This document shows positions 1-7,377 of a stretch of 64,000 nucleotides of DNA, one piece after another (the stretch's first letter is position 1; every line of letters begins with the position of its first letter). Both the position numbers and the translations under genes were made by a program. Under the pieces are notes generated by a model. That model was not told the DNA's origin. It did no database searches and saw nothing but the letters and a program-made list of their open reading frames with translations. Source of the stretch: Gammaproteobacteria bacterium. GTDB taxonomy: Bacteria; Pseudomonadota; Gammaproteobacteria; Coxiellales; Coxiellaceae. The stretch covers positions 1 to 64,000 of the forward strand of contig JAUIAD010000002.1 of assembly GCA_030425685.1 (NCBI GenBank), given 5' to 3'.

Positions 1-569
1 CTTTGTCATTCGGCGTTAGCGCATTAGTGACTTCCACCATTATCGCATCCAGAGCCAGATGATTAGGGTCATCTTTATAATACGCAGGAAATACACTGCG
101 CAGTAAGCGCCCGCTTGGGTCACGCCAAGAATGCGTTTGCTCTATCTGTTTAAGATCATAGTTATCCAACAACGCCGGTAGCGCTTCATATGTCTCCTTT
201 GTTAAATCAACACTATTCGAACGAATCCGTACCGTTTCCTTGCCCATCAGATCGCGATAACGTACCACCGGTTTGCCGCCCTCTCGGTTGTCCGCCCAAC
301 GAAAACCCGTATTATCATAGCGTTGATACAACGGCATAGATAAATTTGATGAGTCTTTATCACCTTTCGCCACGGTTTCACCAAACGCATTATATTGAAA
401 TCGTACCACCTCCTGCTGATCACTATCACGCAAAAAACTGGATTCAAGAGGCCGATTACAATCATCAAAGTGATGCCTCTTTTCATCGATATGAGCCACG
501 GTTTTAATTTCTGCTTGCTGTGAACGCTCAAGATTCGACAACAATGAAAATTGACGAATAACACTCTTT
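1..569 (-). pseudogene. YD-repeat (Rhs-like) protein fragment, cut by an IS element
   Basis: An open frame runs on the minus strand from the IS border to the left edge of the window with no stop (about 189 codons). Its translation contains YD/Rhs-like stretches such as VVRFQYNAFGETVAKGD and RYDNTGFRW, then KQIEQTHSWRDPSGRLLRSV. Repeats of this style form the shell of Rhs, Tc-toxin and related secreted proteins. The frame stays open into the IS, but no native start exists there, so the 5' part of the gene has been lost. The 3' part lies outside the window. Rhs-like is a style match to a few repeats; the exact subfamily cannot be read. The gene is presumably not expressed as an intact protein. 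Confidence 0.6.
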
Positions 570-634
570 GGTGGTGCCTCCAAACTGTTGATATGATAAT
601 ATCTCTTCCTTTTCAGCTTGATAAGGAATAAGTC

Positions 635-907
635 ATGCCAAAAATAAATGTGCTCTGCCCAGAATGCGACGAATCAACTGTAGTAAAATTTGGTTTAACA
701 CCAGAAGGTAAGCAACGTTACCTATGCAAAAATACATGCTGCAGAAAACGTACATTTATTAATGATTACAAGCACAAAGGCAGGCTGCCTGAAATAAAGA
801 GAAAAATAATTCAAATGGCCATAAACGGCAGTGGTGTTAGAGATACGGTCAGGGTGCTTGGTGTTGGTATCAATACGGTTATTCGAGAATTAAAAAAAAA
901 TGGGTGA
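635..907 (+). CDS. insA: IS1 InsA, DNA-binding protein of the transposase
   Basis: This 90-residue protein matches IS1 InsA. The N-terminal zinc-finger pattern is CPEC followed by CKNTCC (residues about 8-36), and the C-terminal helix-turn-helix ends VRVLGVGINTVIRELKK. In IS1, InsA binds the terminal repeats and represses transposition, while a frameshift product with InsB is the active transposase. The frame ends in a run of nine A (892-900) just before TGA, the position where IS1 elements frameshift. The protein has a normal length and looks intact. Confidence 0.87.
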   Translation: MPKINVLCPECDESTVVKFGLTPEGKQRYLCKNTCCRKRTFINDYKHKGRLPEIKRKIIQMAINGSGVRDTVRVLGVGINTVIRELKKNG

Positions 908-1388
908 AAAGTTGGAAAGCGTCAACAACACTTTCCTTGATAAAAAATGCAAAAATAATGAGTCAGTTACTGTCAACATAGTAAAAGTTGAAGAAGCAGA
1001 ACTCGATGAGATGTGGAGCTTTGTTAAAAAGAAAAGCCGGCAGAGATGGCTATGGCACGCTATTGATCATCAGACACATACGGTGTTAGCCTATCATTTT
1101 GGGCCGAGAAAAGATTCTGCCTTTAAGGCACTTCAGAAAAAATTAAGTTGCTTTGACATTGAGTTTTACTACTCCGATGACTGGGGCTCATATGAAAGGC
1201 ACTTACCAAAATCCAAACATTTCGTTGGAAAGCGTAATACTCAGGCTATCGAAAGAAAACATTTAACGCTGCGCACACGAATAAAACGACTTGCAAGAAA
1301 AACCATCTGTTTTTCTAAACTTGATAAATTGCATGACATAGTTATTGGGTTATTTATTAATAGGTTTGAATTTGGCAGAAAGATTTAA
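900..1388 (+). CDS. insB: IS1 InsB, catalytic half of the transposase
   Basis: This 162-residue protein has the IS1 DDE-type catalytic core: DEMWSF (first Asp), YYSDDWGSY (second Asp) and the QAIERKH segment (Glu), followed by the basic LRTRIKRLARKT stretch. Its ATG overlaps the TGA of insA within AAATGGGTGA, directly after the run of nine A. The frame is +1 relative to insA, whereas classical IS1 uses a -1 shift. The fusion would need slippage of the transcript or ribosome by +1 or -2, or InsB may be made by re-initiation at its own ATG. No internal stop is seen. Confidence 0.87.
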   Translation: MGEKLESVNNTFLDKKCKNNESVTVNIVKVEEAELDEMWSFVKKKSRQRWLWHAIDHQTHTVLAYHFGPRKDSAFKALQKKLSCFDIEFYYSDDWGSYERHLPKSKHFVGKRNTQAIERKHLTLRTRIKRLARKTICFSKLDKLHDIVIGLFINRFEFGRKI

Positions 1389-1414
1389 CCTGTCAACAGA
1401 TTGGAGGCACTACC

Positions 1415-2097
1415 AAAAAATCATAAATAACAAAAAAATATATTATCGAAAAACACTAGATATATATTCAGGACAGAATGAAATACAGCAAGCAATAAAT
1501 ATTAAAATTATTGGCTTTAAAAACGACACAGCCTCTGAAAGCGCATACATCGAAGCATTAGTGCCAATGGCAATCTACCAACTCCGTACTCACCAAAATG
1601 ATCCAACACTTTGTCAAGTGATGGCAAAGCCGTTATCGAGCCAAAACCACCACTTAGAGGCTCAACAAATTGCATTTATGCAGGTGGGTAACAAGTACTG
1701 TTCCCGCTACTATGACAAGCGCTCATCCTGGGGAGACCTTATCTCGAATACTCCTTACCAAAGAAACTCTCACTATATGAGCTTACACTACTCAACCTAT
1801 TTTAATCGATACGTTAAGCCCAGAATAGCAAACGCTCTTCAATACTTCAAAAACCATAAAGAAGAGATGTGTGGATATGAAGACTTTAACAGCGGCACCC
1901 GCAATCCAATAAAAGATGCAAGGCGACAAGCATACTTATTAAAACGTAAGGAATATTGTGTTGGACAATACAAACAAGACCCCTATTATCATACCGGTAG
2001 AATGTGCCTGATTGTCAAGACGTTTATGGACACCCCTTATAAAGCTGATTTCGTAGAACAGTGTAAAGAGACACCGGGCGTGCTTTTCAAATACTAA
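1415..2097 (+). pseudogene. 5'-truncated gene of unknown function behind the IS1 element
   Basis: Directly after the right IS repeat an open frame continues to a stop at 2097 (about 227 codons). Upstream it is only open because it reads through the end of insB in another frame, with a chance ATG at 1345, so the true 5' end has been removed. The remaining protein is polar, with scattered cysteines (for example YCSRYY, EEMCGY, EYCVGQY) and the ending ETPGVLFKY. I recognise no family. A shorter product from the internal Met near 1567 is possible. A signal peptide cannot be assessed because the start is lost. Confidence 0.5.
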
Positions 2098-2111
2098 AAA
2101 AGGGTAATAAA

Positions 2112-2297
2112 GTGAACTTAATACACAACGACCTTAAAGATATACGTTTTATTCTATTGTCAATCATTACTGCAATCATGATCACAGGCTGCACCCTATT
2201 TATCATCAATAGCGACATTATACTTTTAATTAAATTCGGACTAAGTTCTATGTGTGTTGCGTTTATCAATTTAGTGTTATGCGCGATTTTGGAGTGA
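2112..2297 (+). CDS. Small two-helix membrane protein, unknown
   Basis: This is a 61-residue protein beginning at GTG, with a good ribosome site (AGGG seven bases upstream). It follows 14 bases after the truncated gene's stop, so the two were probably co-transcribed. Hydrophobic helices span about residues 12-31 and 36-58. The segment MITGCTLF looks lipobox-like but lies inside the first helix, after an N-terminus of about 26 residues, so lipidation is doubtful. No family is recognised. Small size and lack of homology by eye keep confidence modest. Confidence 0.45.
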   Translation: MNLIHNDLKDIRFILLSIITAIMITGCTLFIINSDIILLIKFGLSSMCVAFINLVLCAILE

Positions 2298-2337
2298 TTC
2301 ATAGGAAGCAGCTAAACGAGATACATAAGTAAACGAT

Positions 2338-3063
2338 ATGAGTAAGTGTATGAGCGACGAAAGCAGCAACGAGACTTCCAATTTAGTCAAACAGTTAGCG
2401 AATTCACAATCAGAAATGCATGCTCAAATAACTCGCGTCTTAAAGATCTATACAGATCAAAGAAAACGTGAAAGCAAATGGTCATGGATTAAAGTGTTTT
2501 TAGTACCCTCTGCGACTATACTTGGGGTGTTACTTACCCTTCACCAAAGTTCTAATAGAGACTACAGACACGAGTTGCACCTAATTAAAGAGCAAAGAGT
2601 AAACCTTCTTTATCGAAAAGAAGAGCAAATAAGCAAAAATATTGATAGACTACATAGTCAGCACGCTGTTCTTATGGATGCAATGAGTAAAGTACGGGGA
2701 TCGTGGAGTTTTTATGTTAAAAACTACAACAACATTAATAAAAATATCAACTTTAAGTTAAATAGCTTATATAATTTATATACCAATGGCTACAAATTAA
2801 CAGGAGTATCTTATACATCGACCGGGTATCTTAAAAACTTAACTAATAAGAAAGTCATGAATTTTGAATCATTAGCCGATGTTGATTATGAAACGGCTAA
2901 AGAACGAAAAGCACCCCATATAAAGCTAAAAGCATTGCGGCAACTACAAACTAGCATTAGCCATGACATACTTAATCAAATCAGAAGTCTTCAGCATGAA
3001 AAGGATAAAACACAAAACCAAGGTAAATCATTACAAAATGAAATTAATAGTTCCAAAGTATAA
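2338..3063 (+). CDS. Membrane-anchored coiled-coil protein, unknown
   Basis: This 241-residue protein has a polar N-terminus (about residues 1-48), one membrane helix (about 52-68, KVFLVPSATILGVLLTL) and a long charged, largely helical C-terminal part. The C-terminal part shows heptad-like stretches at about 75-120 and 190-235. The basic residues before the helix (RKRESKW) suggest that the N-terminus stays in the cytoplasm. No enzymatic motif is visible. It follows the small membrane gene by 40 bases and converges with the minus-strand peptide operon at 3083-3895. An in-frame Met at residue 5 could be the true start, since neither has a strong ribosome site. Confidence 0.5.
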   Translation: MSKCMSDESSNETSNLVKQLANSQSEMHAQITRVLKIYTDQRKRESKWSWIKVFLVPSATILGVLLTLHQSSNRDYRHELHLIKEQRVNLLYRKEEQISKNIDRLHSQHAVLMDAMSKVRGSWSFYVKNYNNINKNINFKLNSLYNLYTNGYKLTGVSYTSTGYLKNLTNKKVMNFESLADVDYETAKERKAPHIKLKALRQLQTSISHDILNQIRSLQHEKDKTQNQGKSLQNEINSSKV

Positions 3064-3082
3064 AAAAGGACATAGCCTGCAA

Positions 3083-3172
3083 CTATCTCTTAAGTATAAA
3101 GCTTTCCAATGAATAATAAAATGCCACTGCTATTGGGATCCAATATAAACCAAAATCACCAAGAATACTCAT
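3083..3172 (-). CDS. 29-residue membrane peptide, last gene of a small operon
   Basis: This short frame reads MSILGDFGLYWIPIAVAFYY and then nine more residues ending in KR. A strong ribosome site (AAGGAAC) sits about seven bases before the ATG, and the gene starts 23 bases after the stop of the 60-residue gene upstream. Residues about 8-21 could form one short membrane helix with a positively charged tail. Size, spacing and ribosome site support translation. Function is unknown; small phospholipid-associated or toxin-like peptides can look like this, but nothing proves it. Confidence 0.45.
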   Translation of the reverse strand: MSILGDFGLYWIPIAVAFYYSLESFILKR

Positions 3173-3195
3173 AATTCACGTTCCTTTTGAAATAT

Positions 3196-3378
3196 TTATT
3201 TACCATACCCAGAACACATTGCTGGTCTAGCTAAGTTCTCAGTATGCTCAGCAGACTCTTCCACTAATTTATCAACATCGTCCTTACTTGAAAAGAAGGA
3301 AGACTTTCTATTCTTAACCTTTATATACTTAAGTTCAGCGATTTCTTGTTTTTTAGAAAACATCTTCATCATAGACAT
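3196..3378 (-). CDS. 60-residue protein of unknown function, possible peptide precursor
   Basis: A clear ribosome site (AAGGAG seven to eight bases before ATG) supports translation. The sequence has a basic Lys-rich first half (FSKKQEIAELKYIKVKNRK), an acidic middle (KDDVDKLVEESAEHTEN) and a distinct tail ARPAMCSGYGK. The gene lies 37 bases downstream of the GRDP-like gene and 23 bases upstream of a 29-residue membrane peptide. A charged leader followed by a short tail rich in Gly, Ser and Cys resembles ribosomally made modified-peptide precursors. That is only a resemblance: there is no recognised leader motif, protease or exporter nearby. Confidence 0.5.
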   Translation of the reverse strand: MSMMKMFSKKQEIAELKYIKVKNRKSSFFSSKDDVDKLVEESAEHTENLARPAMCSGYGK

Positions 3379-3415
3379 AGTATTACTCCTTGCAATATAA
3401 CTTAGACAAAAGGTC

Positions 3416-3895
3416 TTACATACCTTTTATTACCTGCTTGCTGTAAGCAGATACTTTATCCCACTTAGTGCGAACAACGTAAATCGGTTTACCAAACTCT
3501 TGTTGGTGTAAGGTTTGAGTCCGCTCAAAATAGTTTTTTAAATCCTTCATATCCGTTTTATCATCAATACCCAAGTAAGGATAATGCTCAAGGTATTGAC
3601 CAAAAATAGCATCGCAATCTTTTTTGTATTGAATGGTATCTAAAATATGCTGATGCCAAAAATCATCGATATCATGCGAGGGTGGTAACTGAAAAGAGGT
3701 ATTGCAATACTTTCGTATAAGAAATAAATAGTTACGATAAAGTTTACTAATAACTGCAGCCTGCCGTGGCTTCCAGCAGAAGACATCTACAAGTTTATTA
3801 CATATATTAGTAAGATCTAACTTATTGTAAATATAATGTCTTGACTCTAATAAGTCAGGGTCGGTTGAAATTAAATCTACTGAAGCAACATCCAT
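3416..3895 (-). CDS. GRDP-like (glycine-rich-domain-protein-like) family protein
   Basis: This 159-residue protein contains the hallmark HDIDDFWHQHILDTIQYKKD (about residues 74-93) followed by FGQYLEHYPYLGI. The pattern D-x-D-x-(F/L)-W-H-x-H plus a Tyr/Asp/Cys-rich segment is typical of the GRDP-like family (DUF1399). That family is known from plants and bacteria and has no settled biochemical role. The clustered Asp and His residues could bind metal, which is inference. A promoter (TTGTTT, 18 bases, TATAGT) lies about 45 bases upstream and AGGAT precedes the ATG. It is the first gene of an operon with a 60-residue and a 29-residue gene. The start is the first Met of the frame. Confidence 0.6.
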   Translation of the reverse strand: MDVASVDLISTDPDLLESRHYIYNKLDLTNICNKLVDVFCWKPRQAAVISKLYRNYLFLIRKYCNTSFQLPPSHDIDDFWHQHILDTIQYKKDCDAIFGQYLEHYPYLGIDDKTDMKDLKNYFERTQTLHQQEFGKPIYVVRTKWDKVSAYSKQVIKGM

Positions 3896-3937
3896 TTCAA
3901 ATAATCCTATCGTAATACATCCACAAAGTGCAGTATA

Positions 3938-3967
3938 ACTATACTAACTTTTCTTCCATGCAAACAA
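3938..3967 (-). promoter_or_regulatory. Candidate sigma-70 promoter of the GRDP-like/peptide operon
   Basis: On the minus strand TTGTTT (3967-3962) and TATAGT (3943-3938) are separated by 18 bases, and the -10 lies about 42 bases before the ATG at 3895. A second AT-rich hexamer, TATACT, overlaps just downstream. The assignment rests only on spacing and consensus. Confidence 0.4.
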
Positions 3968-4053
3968 ATATACAACTCTAGTTTCAATGGATCAATACTA
4001 ATAAAAATTTAATAGTTATTTAAGATACTGCATTATAATCTAGCTTAGCTACC

Positions 4054-4878
4054 CTAGTGGTGATTAGCGGCACCAAAATGAAAAATCTTTTCTAAGTATT
4101 TACATTCATACAATCTATTTACATGATCTGATAATTTTAGATTTTGCTCAACTTCATTTATTTTCCTCTTGTGTTTTTGTGAAAGTACGACGTAGGCAAT
4201 AACTACCAATGCTGCAATACCCACTCCGACACCTAAGGCAACAGGATTTGTAGCGATTAAACTACCCGCAATCAGACTGACAAAACATCGATATAGGCCA
4301 AGCGAACTTCCAACAATACCAATACCACATCTAATAGCTCCCCCCATTGAATATTTAGAGGATGGCTTCGATACCTTTACCGGAGCCACCAAAGCCCCAG
4401 GTTTCTTAAGGCCTGATTTAACGAAAATATACTCTTTACCGCACAATACAGCAGCCTGAATTTTTAAACCCTGCTCTTTTTTACTTGCGTCTTCAAATGA
4501 TTTTTTAGTGGCATAAGCCGCAACAATAAAAAGTGACACTGGAACAGAAAAACACATTGGGATAAGCAGCGAAAAAACGCCAATTAGTGTCGACAGCAAT
4601 CCTGCTGACCTCACTGAAATAGTCATCCACTTTGCACTTAACGGTAGTTGAACTAACTGATCCTCATTTATTCCAACTGAGCATTCAAGGTCATCTATAA
4701 TTTTTTTGTATAACGCTTCTAGATTTTTCTTGCTTTGCAAATTTAGATAATATTCACGTTTATATTCTTCTAATCTAAAATACAGACTTCTTAATTGATC
4801 CTCATCAGCTACCTCAGCTGGTAATACTGCTTTGACGGAATTGTGCGTACTGAACATTGAATTTCTGTTTATTAACAA
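4054..4878 (-). CDS. Multi-pass membrane protein of unknown function
   Basis: This 274-residue protein has an N-terminal cytoplasmic, charged, helical region (about 20-80) and a first hydrophobic block (about 91-124). A Lys-rich loop with a KPGALVAP segment follows, then a second hydrophobic block (about 180-232) rich in Gly and Ala, and a polar helical tail. The frame starts with TTG preceded by a strong GGGGAAGG site and overlaps the end of the coupling-protein gene by 65 bases, so translation is probably coupled to it. No family is recognised. As the last gene in the transfer direction it could be an accessory or entry-exclusion-like protein, but no evidence beyond position supports that. 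Confidence 0.5.
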   Translation of the reverse strand: MLINRNSMFSTHNSVKAVLPAEVADEDQLRSLYFRLEEYKREYYLNLQSKKNLEALYKKIIDDLECSVGINEDQLVQLPLSAKWMTISVRSAGLLSTLIGVFSLLIPMCFSVPVSLFIVAAYATKKSFEDASKKEQGLKIQAAVLCGKEYIFVKSGLKKPGALVAPVKVSKPSSKYSMGGAIRCGIGIVGSSLGLYRCFVSLIAGSLIATNPVALGVGVGIAALVVIAYVVLSQKHKRKINEVEQNLKLSDHVNRLYECKYLEKIFHFGAANHH

Positions 4879-6511
4879 CGATACCTTCCCCTTGCTTTAA
4901 TCTCTTAATTTTATCTGGATGAACCATAAATTCTTTAGTAGCCCGTACTGAACCCACTCCAGTGGTGCCTGCTCGCATATCAACTTGTGAGGTTATTTGA
5001 AAATTATCAGACGTACCGATAATATGTGCTAACTGTTCTGCATCTTGCGGGTAGTTTTGGCGCTGGATGATATAGTTATTGCAGTTGCTGAGAGTCTGAC
5101 CTAATAACGCCTCCCCACCACATCGGCTGATATCAGCCAGTGACTGTGTTGATAGAATCGCATGAATCCCAGCGCTGCGACCTTGGTTAATCAGATTGAC
5201 TATTTGGTCACCGGCAAACACGGAAAATTCATCAAATATGGTGTAGATGGTTTTCTTATCACGCTTTTCGAGTTGCATTGAGGCCAGCGATTTCAGGTCA
5301 TTGATAATCAACTTACCCAAACTTGACGCATAAGCAGGAAAGGCTAACGGCTTTAAACAGAAATAAACCACAGCATTTTCCTCCAGCGCTTTTGATAAGG
5401 TGAGAACGTCATTTTGATCGTCTCCCTGACAATCAAACAAGTAACCAATTTCGCTATTAGCTATATTTTCAATCTCAGCAATTAAGCTGCTGATTTGTTT
5501 TTCTTTATCTTCCAGCTTTTCAATTTGGGTTAAAACGGATTGATTATTCGATTGTCTAGCCAAATGATAAAGCGCATCAGGAGAAAGGTATTTTGCTAAC
5601 GTGATAAGATCACTTGATTGACTACATTGCTCCAAAACATAAAACACCGTTTGCAGATAACCTTCAGCAATTTTCCGGTAATGATCTTCGGACCACTCAC
5701 GCAACTCCACAATGCGATCTTTTTTAGAGGTAATACCACCCACAGCTAGGGGATTGTACCGTACACTTTCCCCACACATTGAAAACATATAAAAGGGTCG
5801 TTGCTGATAACCAGCATATTCCTTTAGATTATTGGCAAGATTACCATCCCCTTTTCCATCCACGTAAAAAACAGGCATTTGTCGATCAATGGCGCTTTCA
5901 ATAATATTGCATACCGTTGTCGTTTTACCGGAGCCCGTTGTTCCTATGGCTAAGGTATGTAAATTAGCATCTTGATCAGAGAGTAAAATGGGTGACCCTG
6001 TCCGCGTATTGATACCTAAGATCGACCCAGATTTTAGATGAGCTGTCTTGATCCTGGTAAGTGCTTTTGAGATTTGCTTTTCACTGAGCTTATCATCCTC
6101 ATTCAACTCACCTTTAGCAATACGTTTAATTTCATCTCGATGCCCCTTCTTTATTGATAGCAGGAGTGAAAATATTGCGCTTAGTAGCATTGCTACTGGC
6201 ATTGAAGATAACCACATAAATGGGTGTTTAAGTTGCACCCAACGAGAGCGAAATAGAGCTTGGTAGAATACAGTGTTTTGATCTATTACCTTGACAAAAC
6301 CAATGTCATCTAATAGCCACATCGCTACAGACAACACAATAGCAAGACCCACCATTCCCCACTTCAATCTTTTACCAAACAACATAAGGGGCAGAAATAC
6401 TAATGACAGCACCAATATTACCGGAACTTTCCAAACCATAAGAAGAACTAGCAGAATGATAGCAATACTTTTTGGTTGTCTTGATAAGTTGTTTTCGATT
6501 TCTTTAATCAT
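4814..6511 (-). CDS. Type IV secretion coupling ATPase (VirD4/TraD/TraG-like)
   Basis: The protein is 565 residues from the ATG at 6511. It has membrane helices at about residues 14-45, 50-68 and 102-121 and a cytoplasmic AAA-type motor domain with Walker A GTTGSGKT (about 190-197). The Walker B-like TIFDEFSVF is followed by the TraM-recognition region GRSAGIHAILSTQSLAD. Coupling proteins bring the DNA-protein substrate to the secretion channel at the inner membrane. The frame opens 25 codons earlier, but those codons read through a palindromic repeat (NWIPHQERDDG). I chose the Met at 6511, which has AGGTG eight bases upstream. The gene overlaps the next one by 65 bases. It is short for VirD4/TraG, and the exact subfamily is not certain. 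Confidence 0.85.
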   Translation of the reverse strand: MIKEIENNLSRQPKSIAIILLVLLMVWKVPVILVLSLVFLPLMLFGKRLKWGMVGLAIVLSVAMWLLDDIGFVKVIDQNTVFYQALFRSRWVQLKHPFMWLSSMPVAMLLSAIFSLLLSIKKGHRDEIKRIAKGELNEDDKLSEKQISKALTRIKTAHLKSGSILGINTRTGSPILLSDQDANLHTLAIGTTGSGKTTTVCNIIESAIDRQMPVFYVDGKGDGNLANNLKEYAGYQQRPFYMFSMCGESVRYNPLAVGGITSKKDRIVELREWSEDHYRKIAEGYLQTVFYVLEQCSQSSDLITLAKYLSPDALYHLARQSNNQSVLTQIEKLEDKEKQISSLIAEIENIANSEIGYLFDCQGDDQNDVLTLSKALEENAVVYFCLKPLAFPAYASSLGKLIINDLKSLASMQLEKRDKKTIYTIFDEFSVFAGDQIVNLINQGRSAGIHAILSTQSLADISRCGGEALLGQTLSNCNNYIIQRQNYPQDAEQLAHIIGTSDNFQITSQVDMRAGTTGVGSVRATKEFMVHPDKIKRLKQGEGIVVNKQKFNVQYAQFRQSSITS

Positions 6512-6540
6512 TTCACTAACACCTGCTTTTACTAGAGCAC

Positions 6541-6616
6541 CGTCATCCCGCTCTTGATGCGGGATCCAATTCTGAGTTTCATACAAATAGATTCCGCATC
6601 AAGTGCGGAATGACGG
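6541..6616. repeat. Palindromic repeat between two transfer genes
   Basis: The two arms CGTCATCCCGCTCTTGATGC (from 6541) and GCATCAAGTGCGGAATGACG (ending 6615) are complementary with a few mismatches, around an AT-rich loop. Repeats of this type (GTCATTCCGC...) are dispersed in many proteobacteria. The element supplies the last codons of the upstream gene (stop at 6599) and lies in front of the coupling-protein start. It probably inserted at the junction. Confidence 0.75.
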
Positions 6617-7234
6617 AGTTTCAAGTAAACGAGTCTTAATCAGATCAAGTTGCTTTGACAACTTATCGAGCTTATTTTTAACCTCCTGACTACCACAGAA
6701 ATACCACACTGCCTGATAACTAAAATCCTTTCGATATTGCCGAAATATCTTCTCAAGTCGCCGCTGACTTTTAACACTCAATTCCACCTCAATAGCGATT
6801 CTCTCATCACCTAAAATCAGCGCGCCATCAGGCACATGAACCTTTGAGTTATTCATATTGATACCAAGATGGTGACGCAGATCGCGCTCACTAACGAACT
6901 CACCACCATATTCATTCAGTAGCTGCAAACTAAGATTCATGACTTGGATCTGGTGCTCATAAGTGGCAAGGTTTATTTTTCGAATGGGTTGCAAATGGTC
7001 TTGACTCAATTCAGCACCGCCCCTAGTTACCCGATATACACCCGGCAACCCTTGAAAGATCCATTCGTACTCAAGAAAATTATTTTTGAGCAATTTATTT
7101 AACCGCCGATAGGCGAGCTTCTTGTGCCAATTAAAATACAATGACACAAATCTAGCATCGACAAATCCAAATCGATTAATGACACGCAAAATATGTAAAT
7201 CACGCTCGGTAATTTTTATAGAACACCTCTTCAC
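6599..7234 (-). CDS. Replication-relaxation-like winged-helix protein
   Basis: From the GTG at 7234 this is a 211-residue protein. It has an N-terminal winged-helix region (ITERDLHILRVINRFGFVDA ... LAYRRLNKLLKNNF) and a C-terminal part VPDGALILGDERIAIEVELS resembling a restriction-nuclease-like core (Asp, then Glu-x-Glu, later Lys). This layout is seen in the replication-relaxation family found on plasmids and conjugative elements. A role in processing or relaxation of element DNA is inference. The GTG has AGGAG five bases upstream; a longer start exists at 7261. The last codons come from the palindromic repeat at 6541-6616. It lies just upstream of the coupling protein. Confidence 0.6.
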   Translation of the reverse strand: MKRCSIKITERDLHILRVINRFGFVDARFVSLYFNWHKKLAYRRLNKLLKNNFLEYEWIFQGLPGVYRVTRGGAELSQDHLQPIRKINLATYEHQIQVMNLSLQLLNEYGGEFVSERDLRHHLGINMNNSKVHVPDGALILGDERIAIEVELSVKSQRRLEKIFRQYRKDFSYQAVWYFCGSQEVKNKLDKLSKQLDLIKTRLLETPSFRT

Positions 7235-7261
7235 AAAAACTCCTTCATAAAACCGTCGCAA

Positions 7262-7377
7262 CCTCTCCTGCCCTACTTACTCTCTAGAAATTAACACCCT
7301 CCTCACCAGTACTTTCCCCTCCCCCCACCCACTTTCACCCTCAACACTCACTACTCCCAATACTCGCAGCTTTATAC
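7262..7377. other. Pyrimidine-rich non-coding tract
   Basis: Between the replication-relaxation-like gene and traF the plus strand is almost devoid of G and is dominated by C, T and A (for example CCCCTCCCCCCACCCACT around 7317-7334). I see no gene, terminator or clear inverted repeat in it. An origin of transfer or a regulatory role cannot be shown from sequence. Confidence 0.4.

Larger units (their letters stand above)
570..1414 (+). mobile_element. IS1-family insertion sequence, complete
   Basis: The element is 845 bp and bounded by imperfect terminal inverted repeats. The left end reads GGTGGTGCCTCCAAACTGTT, and the complement of the right end reads GGTAGTGCCTCCAATCTGTT, with two mismatches in 20. 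It carries overlapping insA and insB genes in the usual IS1 order. IS1 normally makes 8-9 bp target duplications. Here the flanks (ACACTCTTT on the left, AAAAAATCA on the right) do not match, and the sequences on either side encode unrelated proteins. This suggests a deletion or recombination at the element after insertion. Confidence 0.88.

Noticed and set aside
247-564. A 105-codon minus-strand frame opposite the left edge
   Set aside because: It overlaps the YD-repeat frame on the same strand. The translation has no protein-like features, while the other frame gives Rhs-like repeats.
2087-2302. Minus-strand frame opposite the 61-residue membrane gene
   Set aside because: The plus-strand frame has a ribosome site and follows in operon order; the minus frame is its complement shadow.
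6512-6586. N-terminal extension of the coupling ATPase
   Set aside because: It translates a palindromic repeat (NWIPHQERDDG) and lacks a better ribosome site than the Met at 6511.
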